Below the pieces are notes generated by a model. The model was given only the letters and a program-made list of their open reading frames with translations, was not told where the DNA came from and ran no database searches. Positions 27,603 to 36,905 of a DNA stretch of 64,000 nucleotides are shown here, one piece after another. Location of the stretch: NCBI RefSeq assembly GCF_002934605.1, contig NZ_PTJC01000006.1:186001-250000 (forward strand). Direction: 5' to 3'. Source of the DNA: Neolewinella xylanilytica. Its GTDB lineage: Bacteria; Bacteroidota; Bacteroidia; Chitinophagales; Saprospiraceae. Positions within the stretch are counted from its first letter, which is position 1. Each line of letters begins with the position of its first letter. The translations under genes and the position numbers were made by a program.

Positions 27603-28085
27603 CTACAGTAATTCGCCGCTGAAGCCGAAGGGGAGCAGGTCGCCGGCCCGATCGAATACGTAGATTGGCCCGGTCTCTCCCCGCAGGATCAGCCGCAGGC
27701 TATGTCCGAAACGTCCTTCGTGCTCGCTCAGTATTTGGCGGCACGATCCACACGGACTGGCCGGAGTATTAAGCGTTTGGGTCGGGGCCTTGACGGTGAT
27801 GGCCATGGTGACTACGGGCATGCCCGGTCGGAGCGCGGCGGCCGCGGCCATGGCGTTCGGCTCGGCGCAGATGCACATGGGGTAGGCGGCGTTTTCCGTG
27901 TTGGCTGCGGCGACGATGGTGCCGTCTTCCAGGCGGGCGGCCGCGGCTACTTTAAATTTCGAGTAGGGAGAATAACTGTTGGGTAGGGCGGCGGTGGCGG
28001 CTTCCAGCAGTTCTCGGTCGGCGGCATCCAACTGATCGGGGCGGTCGACTTCGGAAAATCCTATGGTCAGCGTTTTAGACTTCAT
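27603..28085 (-). CDS. cdd: Cytidine deaminase
   Basis: Deaminates cytidine and deoxycytidine to uridine in pyrimidine salvage. 160 aa from the ATG at 28085; a longer frame to 28139 adds 18 unlikely residues. Zinc ligands are Cys73 in CICAEPNA (with catalytic Glu75) and Cys112/Cys115 in PCGSCRQ; YSPYSKFKVAAAA is the substrate loop. First gene of the operon with the M1 peptidase. A -7-like box lies 4 nt before the ATG. Confidence 0.95.
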   Translation of the reverse strand: MKSKTLTIGFSEVDRPDQLDAADRELLEAATAALPNSYSPYSKFKVAAAARLEDGTIVAAANTENAAYPMCICAEPNAMAAAAALRPGMPVVTMAITVKAPTQTLNTPASPCGSCRQILSEHEGRFGHSLRLILRGETGPIYVFDRAGDLLPFGFSGELL

Positions 28086-28089
28086 CGGG

Positions 28090-28097
28090 TTAAGGTA
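28090..28097 (-). promoter_or_regulatory. -7-like box 4 nt before the cdd ATG
   Basis: Minus-strand TACCTTAA (two mismatches to TAnnTTTG) followed by CCCG and ATG. Weaker than others, but at the same spacing. Confidence 0.35.
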
Positions 28098-28116
28098 AAT
28101 CTTGTACGGGTGGGAC

Positions 28117-28168
28117 CTGACACATCGGATGTCTGTCATTTTGACAGTGCTGACACATCGGATGTCTG
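28117..28168. repeat. Paired 19-nt direct repeats flanking a palindrome, upstream of cdd
   Basis: CTGACACATCGGATGTCTG occurs at 28117-28135 and again at 28150-28168, exactly 33 nt apart. Each contains the palindrome ACATCGGATGT. Between them is the hairpin TGTCATTTTGACA (28134-28146). The block sits between the transporter stop and the cdd promoter, so it could be an operator array or an mRNA-processing or terminating structure. Confidence 0.55.
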
Positions 28169-28180
28169 GGGCATTTTCGG

Positions 28181-30556
28181 CTACCGAATCTCTACCGCCT
28201 CCGCCGCATTAACGAATAAAACGTTACCGATTTCATCGTAGCCGGCAAACAGCTCTTTCTTCATTCGCTTGAGCGCCTCGTCCCGAAAGCCCATGATCAC
28301 CAAATCCGCCTCTCCGGAGCGGCTGGCAATAACGCCGCGAACATCGGTGTCGTCCAGGCGGCAGAGTACCTCGATGTTGTTGCGACTAATCGGTAGTTTG
28401 CCCGTCTCGATCAGGTCGTACATCCGTTGTTGTTCCTCGGCCAGTTTCGATTCCTCGAATACGGCAAAGAGCTTGATCTCCGCGTCTTTCCAGTCGGAAT
28501 GGCCCGTCATCACGTAGGCCAGCAGGATCATCAGGTTGGCACTCTCCAGGTGGGCACGGGTGATCCAGACGTGAATGGTTCGCTTCAGCCCGAATCCCCG
28601 TTCCGAAAGTCCCAGTATGCCGATGTTGAAGTCGACCGACTTGATCAATTTGAAATTGTCGATGATGTTATCGAGCCCTTCGCCCCCGCGTTTGGAGTAT
28701 TCCAGGAGCAGGAGGTTGTTTTCGGTGCCGGCGATACCGGGAAACTGGATGATCTGGGCGATAGCGGAGGTGTAAGATGGCGAAACGATCGTATCCACGT
28801 AGATGCGGCTGTCCGTGGCTTCCGCCATCCGGATGATGCGCTCCTTGGTGTGGCTGGCCGCCTTCGAGGTGTCGTGGCTCAGGTATCCGTTAATGTAGTG
28901 CAGGTAGGTGCCGAAGCCGTATTTCTGGGAGAGCCATCGCAACAGGTCAAAGGCCCCCAGACGGGTGAAGGTGGCGTCGCTCACCGCGATCACGCTCGGG
29001 CGCCAGCTCTTCTTTTCCTCTTTTTCGGCCTTCTGCAGAAAGATCTGTATTCGCCGGCTGATCTGGAAAATCACCCCCTGAAAGATGAGCGCCAGGCTCC
29101 GCTTATCCGGATTACTGTAGGAAATGTAGAGGTACAGCAGGCCGATCAGTACCACCGCCGCGGCGGCGTAGGTGGAATTCATGATAAAGATCAACCCGAA
29201 ACAGGCAATCGCCCCGAACAGACTAACGTACCACTTTGATCGGAAAGTCGGCCGGTAACTCGGGTCGGCGGCGAAGTGGTTGAGAAAGCTGATCAGGCAG
29301 AGCGAGCCGTAGGTCACCATAAAGAACATGGAGATAATCTCCGCGACGCTGTCCAGGGCCCCGAGCAGGATAAAGAACGCGGCCAGCACCACGGTGATCA
29401 GGCTGGCGTTGTAAGGCTCATGGTTAGCACCCCGACCCCGGGCCAGGAAGGCGTTGATCCCGGTAGCGGGAAAGAGCTTGTCCGCGGCGATCGCCTGTAG
29501 GGTCCGCGGCGCCACCAGGATCGACCCGAGGGCCGAAGAGATGGTAGCCGCCGCCAGTCCCAGCGGTACGATCCACCAGCCCTGCCAGGCGATGTCGGCC
29601 ATGATGAGGTTCGTCGTGTCGGCGAGCGCTTCCGGGGGGGCGGAGGCAGCCAGCTTCCAGGCCATAAACAGGTAAACGACCATGCCCCCCAGGGTAGCCG
29701 CCAGCGTGCCCCGCGGGATCGATTTACCGGGATCACGCAAATCGCCCGATAGCCCGACCCCGGCCGTCATACCGGTAAAGGCGGGAAAGATGATCGCGAA
29801 GACCGTAAAGAAGCTCAGCGGCGGCATCGCCGGTTCCGGGTCCGCGGGCGGGGAAGCCGGGCGGGCTACCGTCGATCCGCCGGGGTAGTATACGGTGTCC
29901 GGTTGGCCTTCGCCCTCCGCCCGGGTGACCAGATCGTTCAGGGCCTCGGCCGTTACTTCCCGGTCGGCCGTGTAGCTGTTGAAGAATTCCACGGAGTGCT
30001 CCCGCCCGTAGTCCGTCGTTCCTACGAAAAAAGCCAGGAGGGCCAGGCCGAGGGTCGCCACTACCAGATAAAGAATTTTCACGCCCAGATCGGCTCCCTT
30101 CGTCAGAATAAGTAGGGTAAGCAACAACAGTGCGGGAATGCCGATGGTCTGTGGAAACTCGAGCAGGTAATCCACCCACGGAAACAGCACGTACGTTTCC
30201 CGCATCCATACGATAAGCGGTCGGAATGCCTCGGTAAAGGCCATGATGTAGAAGGCCACCGAGATTGCCTGGGATAAATACAGGGCAATCCCAATGGTGC
30301 CGCCGATCACCAAACCGAAGCTGCGGGAAATGATGTAGTATTCCCCGCCACCCTCCACCTTCTGGTTCGTGGCGATCTCGGCTATAGCCATCGCCGTAGG
30401 AATCGTAACGGCATGGCCGATCAGAATGATGGCAATCGTCCCCGCCAGTCCAACCATACCTACGGCGAAGCCGAAGCGGAGGAACATGATGGCCCCTAGT
30501 ATGGTAGAAATGGCGGTGAAGAAGACCGGCGCGGTACCGAATTTCTGCTTTTCCAT
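28181..30556 (-). CDS. APC-superfamily transporter, cation-chloride-cotransporter-like, with cytoplasmic C-terminal domain
   Basis: 791 aa. Roughly twelve membrane segments in residues 10-500 begin with PVFFTAISTILGAIMFLRFGFAVG, close to the NKCC-like/amino-acid permease group. Residues 510-791 form a soluble region with USP-like character (SVIAVSDATFTRLGAFDLL ... DLVIMGFRDEALKRMKKELF). An extracytoplasmic insert at about 185-245 (FFNSYTADREVT ... ASPPADPEPA) is Pro/Ala-rich. The substrate may be K+/Cl- or an amino acid. Starts 4 nt after the DUF2723 stop. Confidence 0.85.
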   Translation of the reverse strand: MEKQKFGTAPVFFTAISTILGAIMFLRFGFAVGMVGLAGTIAIILIGHAVTIPTAMAIAEIATNQKVEGGGEYYIISRSFGLVIGGTIGIALYLSQAISVAFYIMAFTEAFRPLIVWMRETYVLFPWVDYLLEFPQTIGIPALLLLTLLILTKGADLGVKILYLVVATLGLALLAFFVGTTDYGREHSVEFFNSYTADREVTAEALNDLVTRAEGEGQPDTVYYPGGSTVARPASPPADPEPAMPPLSFFTVFAIIFPAFTGMTAGVGLSGDLRDPGKSIPRGTLAATLGGMVVYLFMAWKLAASAPPEALADTTNLIMADIAWQGWWIVPLGLAAATISSALGSILVAPRTLQAIAADKLFPATGINAFLARGRGANHEPYNASLITVVLAAFFILLGALDSVAEIISMFFMVTYGSLCLISFLNHFAADPSYRPTFRSKWYVSLFGAIACFGLIFIMNSTYAAAAVVLIGLLYLYISYSNPDKRSLALIFQGVIFQISRRIQIFLQKAEKEEKKSWRPSVIAVSDATFTRLGAFDLLRWLSQKYGFGTYLHYINGYLSHDTSKAASHTKERIIRMAEATDSRIYVDTIVSPSYTSAIAQIIQFPGIAGTENNLLLLEYSKRGGEGLDNIIDNFKLIKSVDFNIGILGLSERGFGLKRTIHVWITRAHLESANLMILLAYVMTGHSDWKDAEIKLFAVFEESKLAEEQQRMYDLIETGKLPISRNNIEVLCRLDDTDVRGVIASRSGEADLVIMGFRDEALKRMKKELFAGYDEIGNVLFVNAAEAVEIR

Positions 30557-30560
30557 AGGA

Positions 30561-33500
30561 TCAGCCCGGGCTCGGCGGCTCCACCAGGAAGGAGTAATCC
30601 GCGAGGATGTCCTGCACTTGTTGGCGTAGCTGCTCGTTGCCGGATCCCTGGAGCTGGGTCAGCAGCTGTTGGGCGATGTACTGTCCGCGACGCTCCTCAA
30701 AGGCGTAGCTCTGGGCTACGATCTGGGGGTCCAGGCTTTGGAAGTAGTCCAAACGATCGGCGGTGTTCTCGGCAAGTTGGATCACCACGTCGCTTACCCG
30801 GTCCACGTTCCCGGTCTGGAAGTAGGGGGCCAGCATCGTAAAGGCCTCGAAGAAGAACGGGAAGTTCATATTCGGGAAGGCCTGAAAATACCGGTCGCCA
30901 ATTTCCAGCGCCCGTTCGGTGTCGCCGCGGTCGATCAGTTCGTTCATCGTCCGTAGCATGATCTGCTGCATCGACTGAATGGCCGGTCCGTAGCTCGTGT
31001 TCACGTGGGTCTCCACTACGTCGAAGTTGCCCCACTGCCACTCGTTCATGATCAGGTCGTAGTTCTTGTCGACGTCGACGGATCCCGCGCCGATATTCGG
31101 TGGGTACATGCTATTGGTAGGGGTGGCCGTACGGGTGGCCGTGATCTGTAGGGCGAGTCCTTCCAGTTGCATATAATCCTGCAACCCCAGGAACTTCGAA
31201 GGCTGGCAGGTCACCGCGAAGTAGATCGGCCGCTTGTAGAAGTTGGAGTTGATGATGTCCATGATGGCGATCACGTCCTTCTGAATCGCACCACCGGGCA
31301 CCTGCAACGGAATGTTCTGCACCACCGGCTGACCGGCGGGGGTAAGCCAGGGAGCCTGGGCCAGGCGGCCCGGATCCACCCGGATGCTCACGTTACAGGT
31401 GCTGTAGGTCGTTTCTATGATGCGGCCACCCTGGGTAGCCAGGTTTTTATCCGTGGCGATCTCGTCCATGAACTCGTCGAGGCTCACCTGCGGACCGGAG
31501 GTACACGGAGCCTCGGGTTGCTGGGGATTGTAGTACTGTACCTGATTGCGCAGCCGGCCCCGCAGTTTATCCTCGCTCAGTTGCAAATCGATCACCGGGC
31601 TGTCGTTCATCTGGTAGCGCAGCAGGTCGATGTACCAATCCACGGCGATGAGGCTCAGGTTGACCACGCGTACGTCCGTGCGGATACCCTCCACCTCCTG
31701 GGCGTACCACAGGGGGTAGGTGTCGTTGTCGCCGTAGGTGAAGATGATGGCGTTTTCATCCACCGATTCCAGGAAGTTGTGGGCGTAATCCCGGGCGGCG
31801 GTGTGCTCCGAGCGGTCGTGATCGTCCCAGTTCTGGGTGACCATGAGGATCGGGGCCACGAGCACCAGGGCCGAGCAACCGATCGCTGCTCCTGCGCCCC
31901 GCGCCCTGAACCTTGCCTTGACGAATTCGTAGATCGCCGGCACGGCCATGCCCATCCACATACAGAAGGTGAAGAAGGAGCCGACGAGTACGTAGTCGCG
32001 CTCCCGGGGCTCATTGGGTGGCTGGTTGGTGTAGATGATGATGCCCAGGCCGGTGATGACGAACAGGGCCAGCAGGGTCAGGAACTCTTCGCCCCGTTTG
32101 CTGCTGTGCCACAGCAGGCCCAGCAGGCCGAAAATGAAGGGCAGCAGGAAGTAGGTATTCCGGGCCGGATCGTTCCGGAAGTCTTCGGGCAGTTCGTCCA
32201 GGTTGCCGAGCCGCATTTCGTCGAGGAACTGGATGCCGGTGATCCAGTTGCCGCGACTATCGTCCCAGCTGAAGTACCCTTGCTCGCCGTTCTGGCGGCC
32301 GGAGAAGTTCCACATAAAGTACCGCCAGTACATCCAGCCGATCTGGTAGTTGAAGAGGAACTTCAGGTTATCGATGGCGTTCGGGCGCCCGTAGGGAAGG
32401 GGCTGGCTCGGGTCGAGGCCCATCCACCGCTTGTATAGGTCGGGCCGCCCCTGGCTACCGTCGGCCATGCGGGGGAAGAACATCTGCTTGCCCGGCTCGT
32501 AGCGGGGGGTGATCTTGTAATTGGTGTACGCGTATTCGTCGCCCACGAGGCCGTAGCGATCGTCCAGGTCGGTGGCGATCATGTCGGCGTCGAATTGGGG
32601 GCCGTAGAGCAAGCTGCGTTCCCCGTACTGCTCCCGGTTCAGGTAGGGTAGCAGGCTGGTGACGTTGTCCGGGTTATTCATGTTGACCGGTGTCTTGGCT
32701 TCGGCGCGGATCACCACTACGGCGATTACGCTGTAGGCGATCAGGATGGTCGCGATGCCCATGGCCGCGAGCTGCACGCCCTGGTCCTGGTGCTTGTGGG
32801 CGTAGCGGAAGGCGAGGTAAAGGCCGCCGCCGTAGGCCAGCAGCGTAGGCAACAGGCCGATGTGCACCGGCAGTCCGCTGTTGACCATGCCGATCTCGAA
32901 CCACTGCCACACGGTGGGTACGCCGATGATGACCAGGGTCTGGATGATACCGATCATGAGCACGCCCGAAATGCCCGCGGCGATGAACTCCGCCCACTGC
33001 GGCAGTTTACGGCCGCCCAAAAAGTAGGTGGCCCCGGCAATGGCGCAGATGGCCAGGATCTTGCCGGTCAGGGAGATCGAGGTGAGTAGCAGGCTGGCGG
33101 CGAACAGGTAGCCGACGATCTTGCCCACCCGCGTCAGGAACAATTGCCCCCGCTCGCGCAGGTAAAACAACAGGGTGATGAACGGCAGTACCAGGATGCT
33201 GAGCAAGTGAACGCCGCTGGACAGCCCGATACAGAAGATGCTGAAGATGAGCCAGCGGTAAGCCAGGTAGTCCAGCTCCCGCGGGGTGGTGTAGTAGCGG
33301 ATAGCCGCCCACACCGTCATACAGGTGAAGAAGAACGACATGGCGTAGACCTCGCCCTCCACCGCGGAAAACCAGACGGAGGTGGTAAAGGCCGCGGCCA
33401 GTCCGGCGACGAGTCCGCCGCCGGCGACGGCGATGACCTGTCCGCCGCCCACTTCGGCCCGGGCATCCCGTCCGGTCAGGCTAAGCAGGCTCAACCGGAT

Positions 33501-33803
33501 AGTCGACCAGGCCAGGAAGGTGGCCCCGAAGGCGGTGCAGATCGCCGACATCCCGTTGACGAAAGCGGCGATCAGGGCCGGATCGTCACTCAAAAGATTA
33601 CCCGCCGATGCGAACAGCCGGCCGATAAGCAGAAAGAGCGGCGCCCCGGGCGGGTGAACCACTTCCAGTTTATAGGCACCCAGGATGAACTCGCCCACGT
33701 CCCAAAGGCTACCGGTGCGCTCCACGCTGAGGAGCAGAACAACGGCGGTGATGGCGAAAACGATCCAGCCGGTGAGCTTATGTAAGCGATGTAATTTACC
33801 CAT
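30561..33803 (-). CDS. DUF2723 multi-spanning membrane protein (glycosyltransferase-like)
   Basis: 1080 aa from the ATG at 33803 (MGKLHRLHKLTGWIVF); the frame extends upstream to 33887, but those residues look untranslated. The N-terminal half has ten or more membrane helices with the DUF2723 signature RTGSLWDVGEFILGAYKLEV and HPPGAPLF, resembling PMT/GT-C glycosyltransferases, in which early acidic residues of the first loop act in catalysis. The C-terminal half has a soluble region (TYGDNDTYPLWYAQEVEG) and helical repeats. Probably transfers sugar from a lipid carrier to a protein or lipid; acceptor unknown. Upstream gene of the transporter pair. Confidence 0.85.
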   Translation of the reverse strand: MGKLHRLHKLTGWIVFAITAVVLLLSVERTGSLWDVGEFILGAYKLEVVHPPGAPLFLLIGRLFASAGNLLSDDPALIAAFVNGMSAICTAFGATFLAWSTIRLSLLSLTGRDARAEVGGGQVIAVAGGGLVAGLAAAFTTSVWFSAVEGEVYAMSFFFTCMTVWAAIRYYTTPRELDYLAYRWLIFSIFCIGLSSGVHLLSILVLPFITLLFYLRERGQLFLTRVGKIVGYLFAASLLLTSISLTGKILAICAIAGATYFLGGRKLPQWAEFIAAGISGVLMIGIIQTLVIIGVPTVWQWFEIGMVNSGLPVHIGLLPTLLAYGGGLYLAFRYAHKHQDQGVQLAAMGIATILIAYSVIAVVVIRAEAKTPVNMNNPDNVTSLLPYLNREQYGERSLLYGPQFDADMIATDLDDRYGLVGDEYAYTNYKITPRYEPGKQMFFPRMADGSQGRPDLYKRWMGLDPSQPLPYGRPNAIDNLKFLFNYQIGWMYWRYFMWNFSGRQNGEQGYFSWDDSRGNWITGIQFLDEMRLGNLDELPEDFRNDPARNTYFLLPFIFGLLGLLWHSSKRGEEFLTLLALFVITGLGIIIYTNQPPNEPRERDYVLVGSFFTFCMWMGMAVPAIYEFVKARFRARGAGAAIGCSALVLVAPILMVTQNWDDHDRSEHTAARDYAHNFLESVDENAIIFTYGDNDTYPLWYAQEVEGIRTDVRVVNLSLIAVDWYIDLLRYQMNDSPVIDLQLSEDKLRGRLRNQVQYYNPQQPEAPCTSGPQVSLDEFMDEIATDKNLATQGGRIIETTYSTCNVSIRVDPGRLAQAPWLTPAGQPVVQNIPLQVPGGAIQKDVIAIMDIINSNFYKRPIYFAVTCQPSKFLGLQDYMQLEGLALQITATRTATPTNSMYPPNIGAGSVDVDKNYDLIMNEWQWGNFDVVETHVNTSYGPAIQSMQQIMLRTMNELIDRGDTERALEIGDRYFQAFPNMNFPFFFEAFTMLAPYFQTGNVDRVSDVVIQLAENTADRLDYFQSLDPQIVAQSYAFEERRGQYIAQQLLTQLQGSGNEQLRQQVQDILADYSFLVEPPSPG

Positions 33804-33829
33804 ATACGGAATGCTTGTCAGGCTTGGGG

Positions 33830-33837
33830 TAAATGTA
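33830..33837 (-). promoter_or_regulatory. -7-like box upstream of the DUF2723 gene
   Basis: Minus-strand TACATTTA, 26 nt before the ATG at 33803. A second, perfect box TAGCTTTG lies at 33885-33892. Either could drive the gene. Confidence 0.4.
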
Positions 33838-34113
33838 CGAAACTTGTCGTACTTGTCCGGGGCCAAGCCGTTGGCGAAACGCTGCAAAGCTAAACATTAT
33901 TCGACCGCCCGGAATGCAGAGTGGCCGAAACGTCGGGGAGGGGATTTGAAAACGCGGTGGGCGGGACAAGATTTTGGCTGCTTTCCGCACCTGCCGCAAC
34001 AGGGTGTACGGTGCCCCGGCACAAGATGGCCCCGCATTGGTAGACTGACGGCTTCTGCGCGGATAGCCGGTCGGGGCGGGGCATCACGCCCATGGCAGCT
34101 CGTTTGGTAAATG

Positions 34114-34150
34114 CCACCGCCACATCCCGTGGTGTAGGAAGTGGCGGTGG
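34114..34150 (-). terminator. Perfect 10-bp hairpin downstream of odhB
   Basis: CCACCGCCAC (34114-34123) pairs perfectly with GTGGCGGTGG (34141-34150) over a 17-nt loop, about 35 nt after the odhB stop on the minus strand. The tail there is CATTTACC, so the T tract is poor. The rest of the 33804-34185 gap shows only the promoter boxes of the DUF2723 gene. Confidence 0.5.
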
Positions 34151-34185
34151 AAGCGGGTTGGGGCGGGTAACCGGAAAGGCGGTGA

Positions 34186-35493
34186 TTACAGCCCCAACAG
34201 CAGTAGCGTAGGATCTTCCAGCAACTCCTTTACCTTCACCAGGAAGGTGACCGAGGAGCTTCCGTCGATCACGCGGTGGTCGTAGCTCAGGGCGATGTAC
34301 ATCATGGGCCGCACCACAACCTGGCCGTTCACCGCGATGGGCCGTTCGATGATGTTATGCATGCCGAGGATAGCCGACTGCGGCTTGTTGATGATTGGGG
34401 TGCTCAACATGCTGCCGAAGACGCCGCCGTTGGTGATGGTGAAGGTGCCGCCGGACATTTCCTCGATGCTCAGCTTGTTGTCCCGGGCTTTCGTAGCCAG
34501 TTCCTTAAGCTTGTGCTCGATTTCCGCGAAGTGCAGCGACTCGATATTATGGATCGGGGGCACGACCAGGCCAGTGGGCGTCGATACGGCGAAACTGATG
34601 TCGACGAAGTCGTGGTAGGTGAGTGATTTCTCGTCGTCGGCGATGTGGGCGTTCACATCGGGCATCTCCATGAGCACCTGGGCGCAAGCCTTGGCGAAGA
34701 TGGACATGAAGCCGAGCTTGACGCCGTACTTGTCCACGAACTTGTCCTGTACTTTTTTCCGCAGGTCCATCACCGCGCTGAGGTCGACCTCGTTGAAGGT
34801 GGTCAGCATGGCGGTTTCGTTCTTAGCGCTGACCAGTCGGGTGGCGATGGTGCGCCGCATCCGGCTCATCTTTTCCGTGCGGGTACTCCGGCTGAAGGCT
34901 TCTTTTCCGGCCGAAGAGGCGGCGGTCTTACCGCTCGGGCCGGTCGTTTTAGCGGCGGCGGGCGGCGGCGCGGCAGGAGCGGGCTTTTCCCGGGAAGGGG
35001 ATGCGGGCGGGTTTTTAGCGGCCTGCTGCGCGTCTTCCTTTGTGATGCGTCCGTCGCGGCCGGTGCCGTTCACGGTCTTGGGGTCTACGTCGGCCTCACG
35101 CAGAATCTTGCCGGCGGCGGGACTGGGGGTGCCCGTCGCGTAGGTCTGCTCGCCGCCAGCCTTGGCGGGTTGGGCGGCAGCTTCGGGTTTGGCGGCACCT
35201 TCGGCGGCCGGGGCTTTGGGTTCTTTGGGAGCGTCACCGGAGGCGCCTTCCTTTACGCTGGTATCGATTTTCGCTACTAGGGCACCGATTTCCAGATCGT
35301 CGCCTTCCCCCGCTACGTAAATTAGTTTTCCGGCGGCTTCGGCGGGAAACTCCAGGGTAGCTTTATCGGATTCGAATTCGCAGATCGGCTCGTCGAGCTC
35401 CACGTACTCGCCATCACCCTTCAGCCATTCGGAGAGGGTGACTTCGGTAACGGATTCCCCGATAACCGGGACTTTCATTTCGACGATGCTCAT
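34186..35493 (-). CDS. odhB: Dihydrolipoamide succinyltransferase, E2 of 2-oxoglutarate dehydrogenase
   Basis: 435 aa. The N-terminal lipoyl domain has the lipoylated Lys in [12 protein letters not shown] (about residue 44). An Ala/Pro-rich linker, an E3-binding domain ([16 protein letters not shown] ... DGRITKEDA), a second linker and the acyltransferase domain ending in the active-site [12 protein letters not shown] follow. The single lipoyl domain and the [12 protein letters not shown] start fit the succinyl type better than the acetyl type. No E1 or E3 gene is adjacent; the fused E1 at 46170 is of a different class. A -7 box lies about 50 nt upstream. Confidence 0.93.
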   Translation of the reverse strand: MSIVEMKVPVIGESVTEVTLSEWLKGDGEYVELDEPICEFESDKATLEFPAEAAGKLIYVAGEGDDLEIGALVAKIDTSVKEGASGDAPKEPKAPAAEGAAKPEAAAQPAKAGGEQTYATGTPSPAAGKILREADVDPKTVNGTGRDGRITKEDAQQAAKNPPASPSREKPAPAAPPPAAAKTTGPSGKTAASSAGKEAFSRSTRTEKMSRMRRTIATRLVSAKNETAMLTTFNEVDLSAVMDLRKKVQDKFVDKYGVKLGFMSIFAKACAQVLMEMPDVNAHIADDEKSLTYHDFVDISFAVSTPTGLVVPPIHNIESLHFAEIEHKLKELATKARDNKLSIEEMSGGTFTITNGGVFGSMLSTPIINKPQSAILGMHNIIERPIAVNGQVVVRPMMYIALSYDHRVIDGSSSVTFLVKVKELLEDPTLLLLGL

Positions 35494-35545
35494 TACAGGG
35501 AAAGATTTCGTGGATTAACGCGGATGGGTAGCTACGGTTGGGCGC

Positions 35546-35553
35546 CAAAGGTA
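35546..35553 (-). promoter_or_regulatory. -7 box of odhB
   Basis: Minus-strand TACCTTTG, a perfect TAnnTTTG match, 52 nt before the ATG at 35493, giving a leader of roughly 45 nt. Confidence 0.5.
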
Positions 35554-35714
35554 AAGTTTCCCCGCAATACCCTCTGCGGTAGAAAAAGACTGCGATAAGA
35601 AAGTGCATCCCTGCTATGCTTGCCGTTCCGTACCGTTCGGGGTTGGAGGGGATTTCCTATTACCCCGCCGGCGTATTGTTTGCCACCGGCCTAACCGCAA
35701 GCCCGCAGATAACT

Positions 35715-35722
35715 TACTTTTG
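35715..35722 (+). promoter_or_regulatory. -7 box 5 nt before the ATG at 35728
   Basis: TACTTTTG (perfect) then AGCCG then ATG. Another leaderless arrangement. Confidence 0.55.
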
Positions 35723-35727
35723 AGCCG

Positions 35728-36429
35728 ATGGCACCTCCCCGATCGATACCCCGCTACCGCCACTGGCTCAGTTACCTTTGGGAACAATCGTTGGAGGTCA
35801 CTTCTTCCGAGTTCAACGAGTACCTGGAGGTCTGCCTGGTGCACGGTCGGCTGCAACTCGTTGCCGAGGAAGCGATCTACAGCTTCGGTGACTACTACCT
35901 CAACTTTCGCAAGTTATTTGAGGTGTTCGATTACGAGCAATTACCGGAGCACGCTTCGGTACTGGTGCTCGGCTTAGGCCTGGGAAGCATCCCCGAGCTA
36001 CTGGAAAAGTACGTGGGCGTGGAGTATACCTACGTGGCCGTGGAAATCGATCCGGTGATTATTGAACTGGCCAGCCACTATAGTCTGCCGGAACTGGCTA
36101 GCCCGCTGGAGGTCGTGCAGGCCGATGCCTTCGCCTTTTTGCAGTTGGACGACCGGCGCTATGACCTCATCTGTGTGGACGTCTTTCAGGATGCACTCGT
36201 TCCCGAGCATCTGGACGGTTTTGACTTCGTCGAGCTGCTCCGCTCCCGGTTACACCCGGGCGGCGCCCTTGTCTACAACCGGCTGGCGTCGAGTATCCCC
36301 GACCGGAATGCCGCACGCAGCTATTTCGAGGAAACCTTTGCTCCCGCGTTCACCGCCCCCCATCTTTACGACACCGGCGGCAACTACCTGCTGGTGAACG
36401 ACCGGCGATTCCTTAATTTGCCAGCATGA
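35728..36429 (+). CDS. Spermidine-synthase-like SAM methyltransferase-fold protein
   Basis: 233 aa class I Rossmann protein resembling spermidine synthase: VLVLGLGLGSIPELL (glycine-rich loop, about 74-88), VAVEIDPVIIELA (acidic residue binding the nucleoside), VVQADAFAFL and YDLICVDVFQD. The polyamine-specific residues cannot be judged by eye, so an aminopropyltransferase or an unrelated methyltransferase are both possible. The next gene overlaps the stop by 4 nt (ATGA), so the two are translationally coupled. Confidence 0.8.
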   Translation: MAPPRSIPRYRHWLSYLWEQSLEVTSSEFNEYLEVCLVHGRLQLVAEEAIYSFGDYYLNFRKLFEVFDYEQLPEHASVLVLGLGLGSIPELLEKYVGVEYTYVAVEIDPVIIELASHYSLPELASPLEVVQADAFAFLQLDDRRYDLICVDVFQDALVPEHLDGFDFVELLRSRLHPGGALVYNRLASSIPDRNAARSYFEETFAPAFTAPHLYDTGGNYLLVNDRRFLNLPA

Positions 36430-36785
36430 AGCGGATCTGCCCCGAATGCAAAGAAGAATACACCGGTCGCTCCGATAAGCGGTTTTGCTCCGCGATGTGT
36501 AGGTCGACCTTCCACAACCGTGCCCGCGCCGAGGAGCAAGTGTTCCAACGCACAATCAACAATATTCTCCGCCACAACCGCAACATCCTCGCCGAACTCA
36601 ATCCGGATGGGAAGGCCAGCGTACGCCGCGACCGCCTCATCGATCGGGGGTTTAAATTTCGCTACTTCACCAACGAATACGCCAGCAACACCGGCAACCT
36701 GTACCACTTTTGCTACGACTACGGCTATAAGGTGGAAGAGGGGGATTGGGTGTTGATCATTAAGCGGCAGGAGTATGTGGAGTAG
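36426..36785 (+). CDS. Small protein with N-terminal zinc-ribbon-like motif
   Basis: 119 aa. The N-terminus RICPECKEEYTGRSDKRFCSAMCRSTFHN has four Cys in a C-x2-C / C-x3-C treble-clef-like arrangement. The rest is basic and ends with DYGYKVEEGDWVLIIKR. Similar short proteins occur in other Bacteroidota, without known function to me. The start overlaps the upstream stop (ATGA). The stop TAG at 36783-36785 is also the first triplet of the downstream hairpin-repeat block. Confidence 0.8.
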   Translation: MKRICPECKEEYTGRSDKRFCSAMCRSTFHNRARAEEQVFQRTINNILRHNRNILAELNPDGKASVRRDRLIDRGFKFRYFTNEYASNTGNLYHFCYDYGYKVEEGDWVLIIKRQEYVE

Positions 36786-36898
36786 TCGCTGGCTTCGCCA
36801 GCTCTTTAGTCTTTTAGGGGGAGTCTTTTAGTCGGCTGGCTTCGCCATCCGGGGTAGTCTTTTAGTTGGCTGGCTTCGCCATCCGGGTAGTGGGGCAG
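36783..36898. repeat. Hairpin-repeat block, three GGCTTCGCC cores
   Basis: Cores at 36791, 36838 and 36872 sit in TAGTC/CTTTTAG-rich linkers. The first forms a perfect hairpin GCTGGC-TTC-GCCAGC. The block fills the space between two convergent genes, so it may serve as a bidirectional terminator. Same family as 41901-42290, 42500-42568 and 45756-46003. Confidence 0.65.
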
Positions 36899-36905
36899 GG
36901 GGGCT

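Noticed and set aside
31167-32438. 423-aa plus-strand ORF opposite the DUF2723 gene
   Set aside because: Shadow frame of a conserved membrane protein; rich in Val/Gly/His and without motifs.
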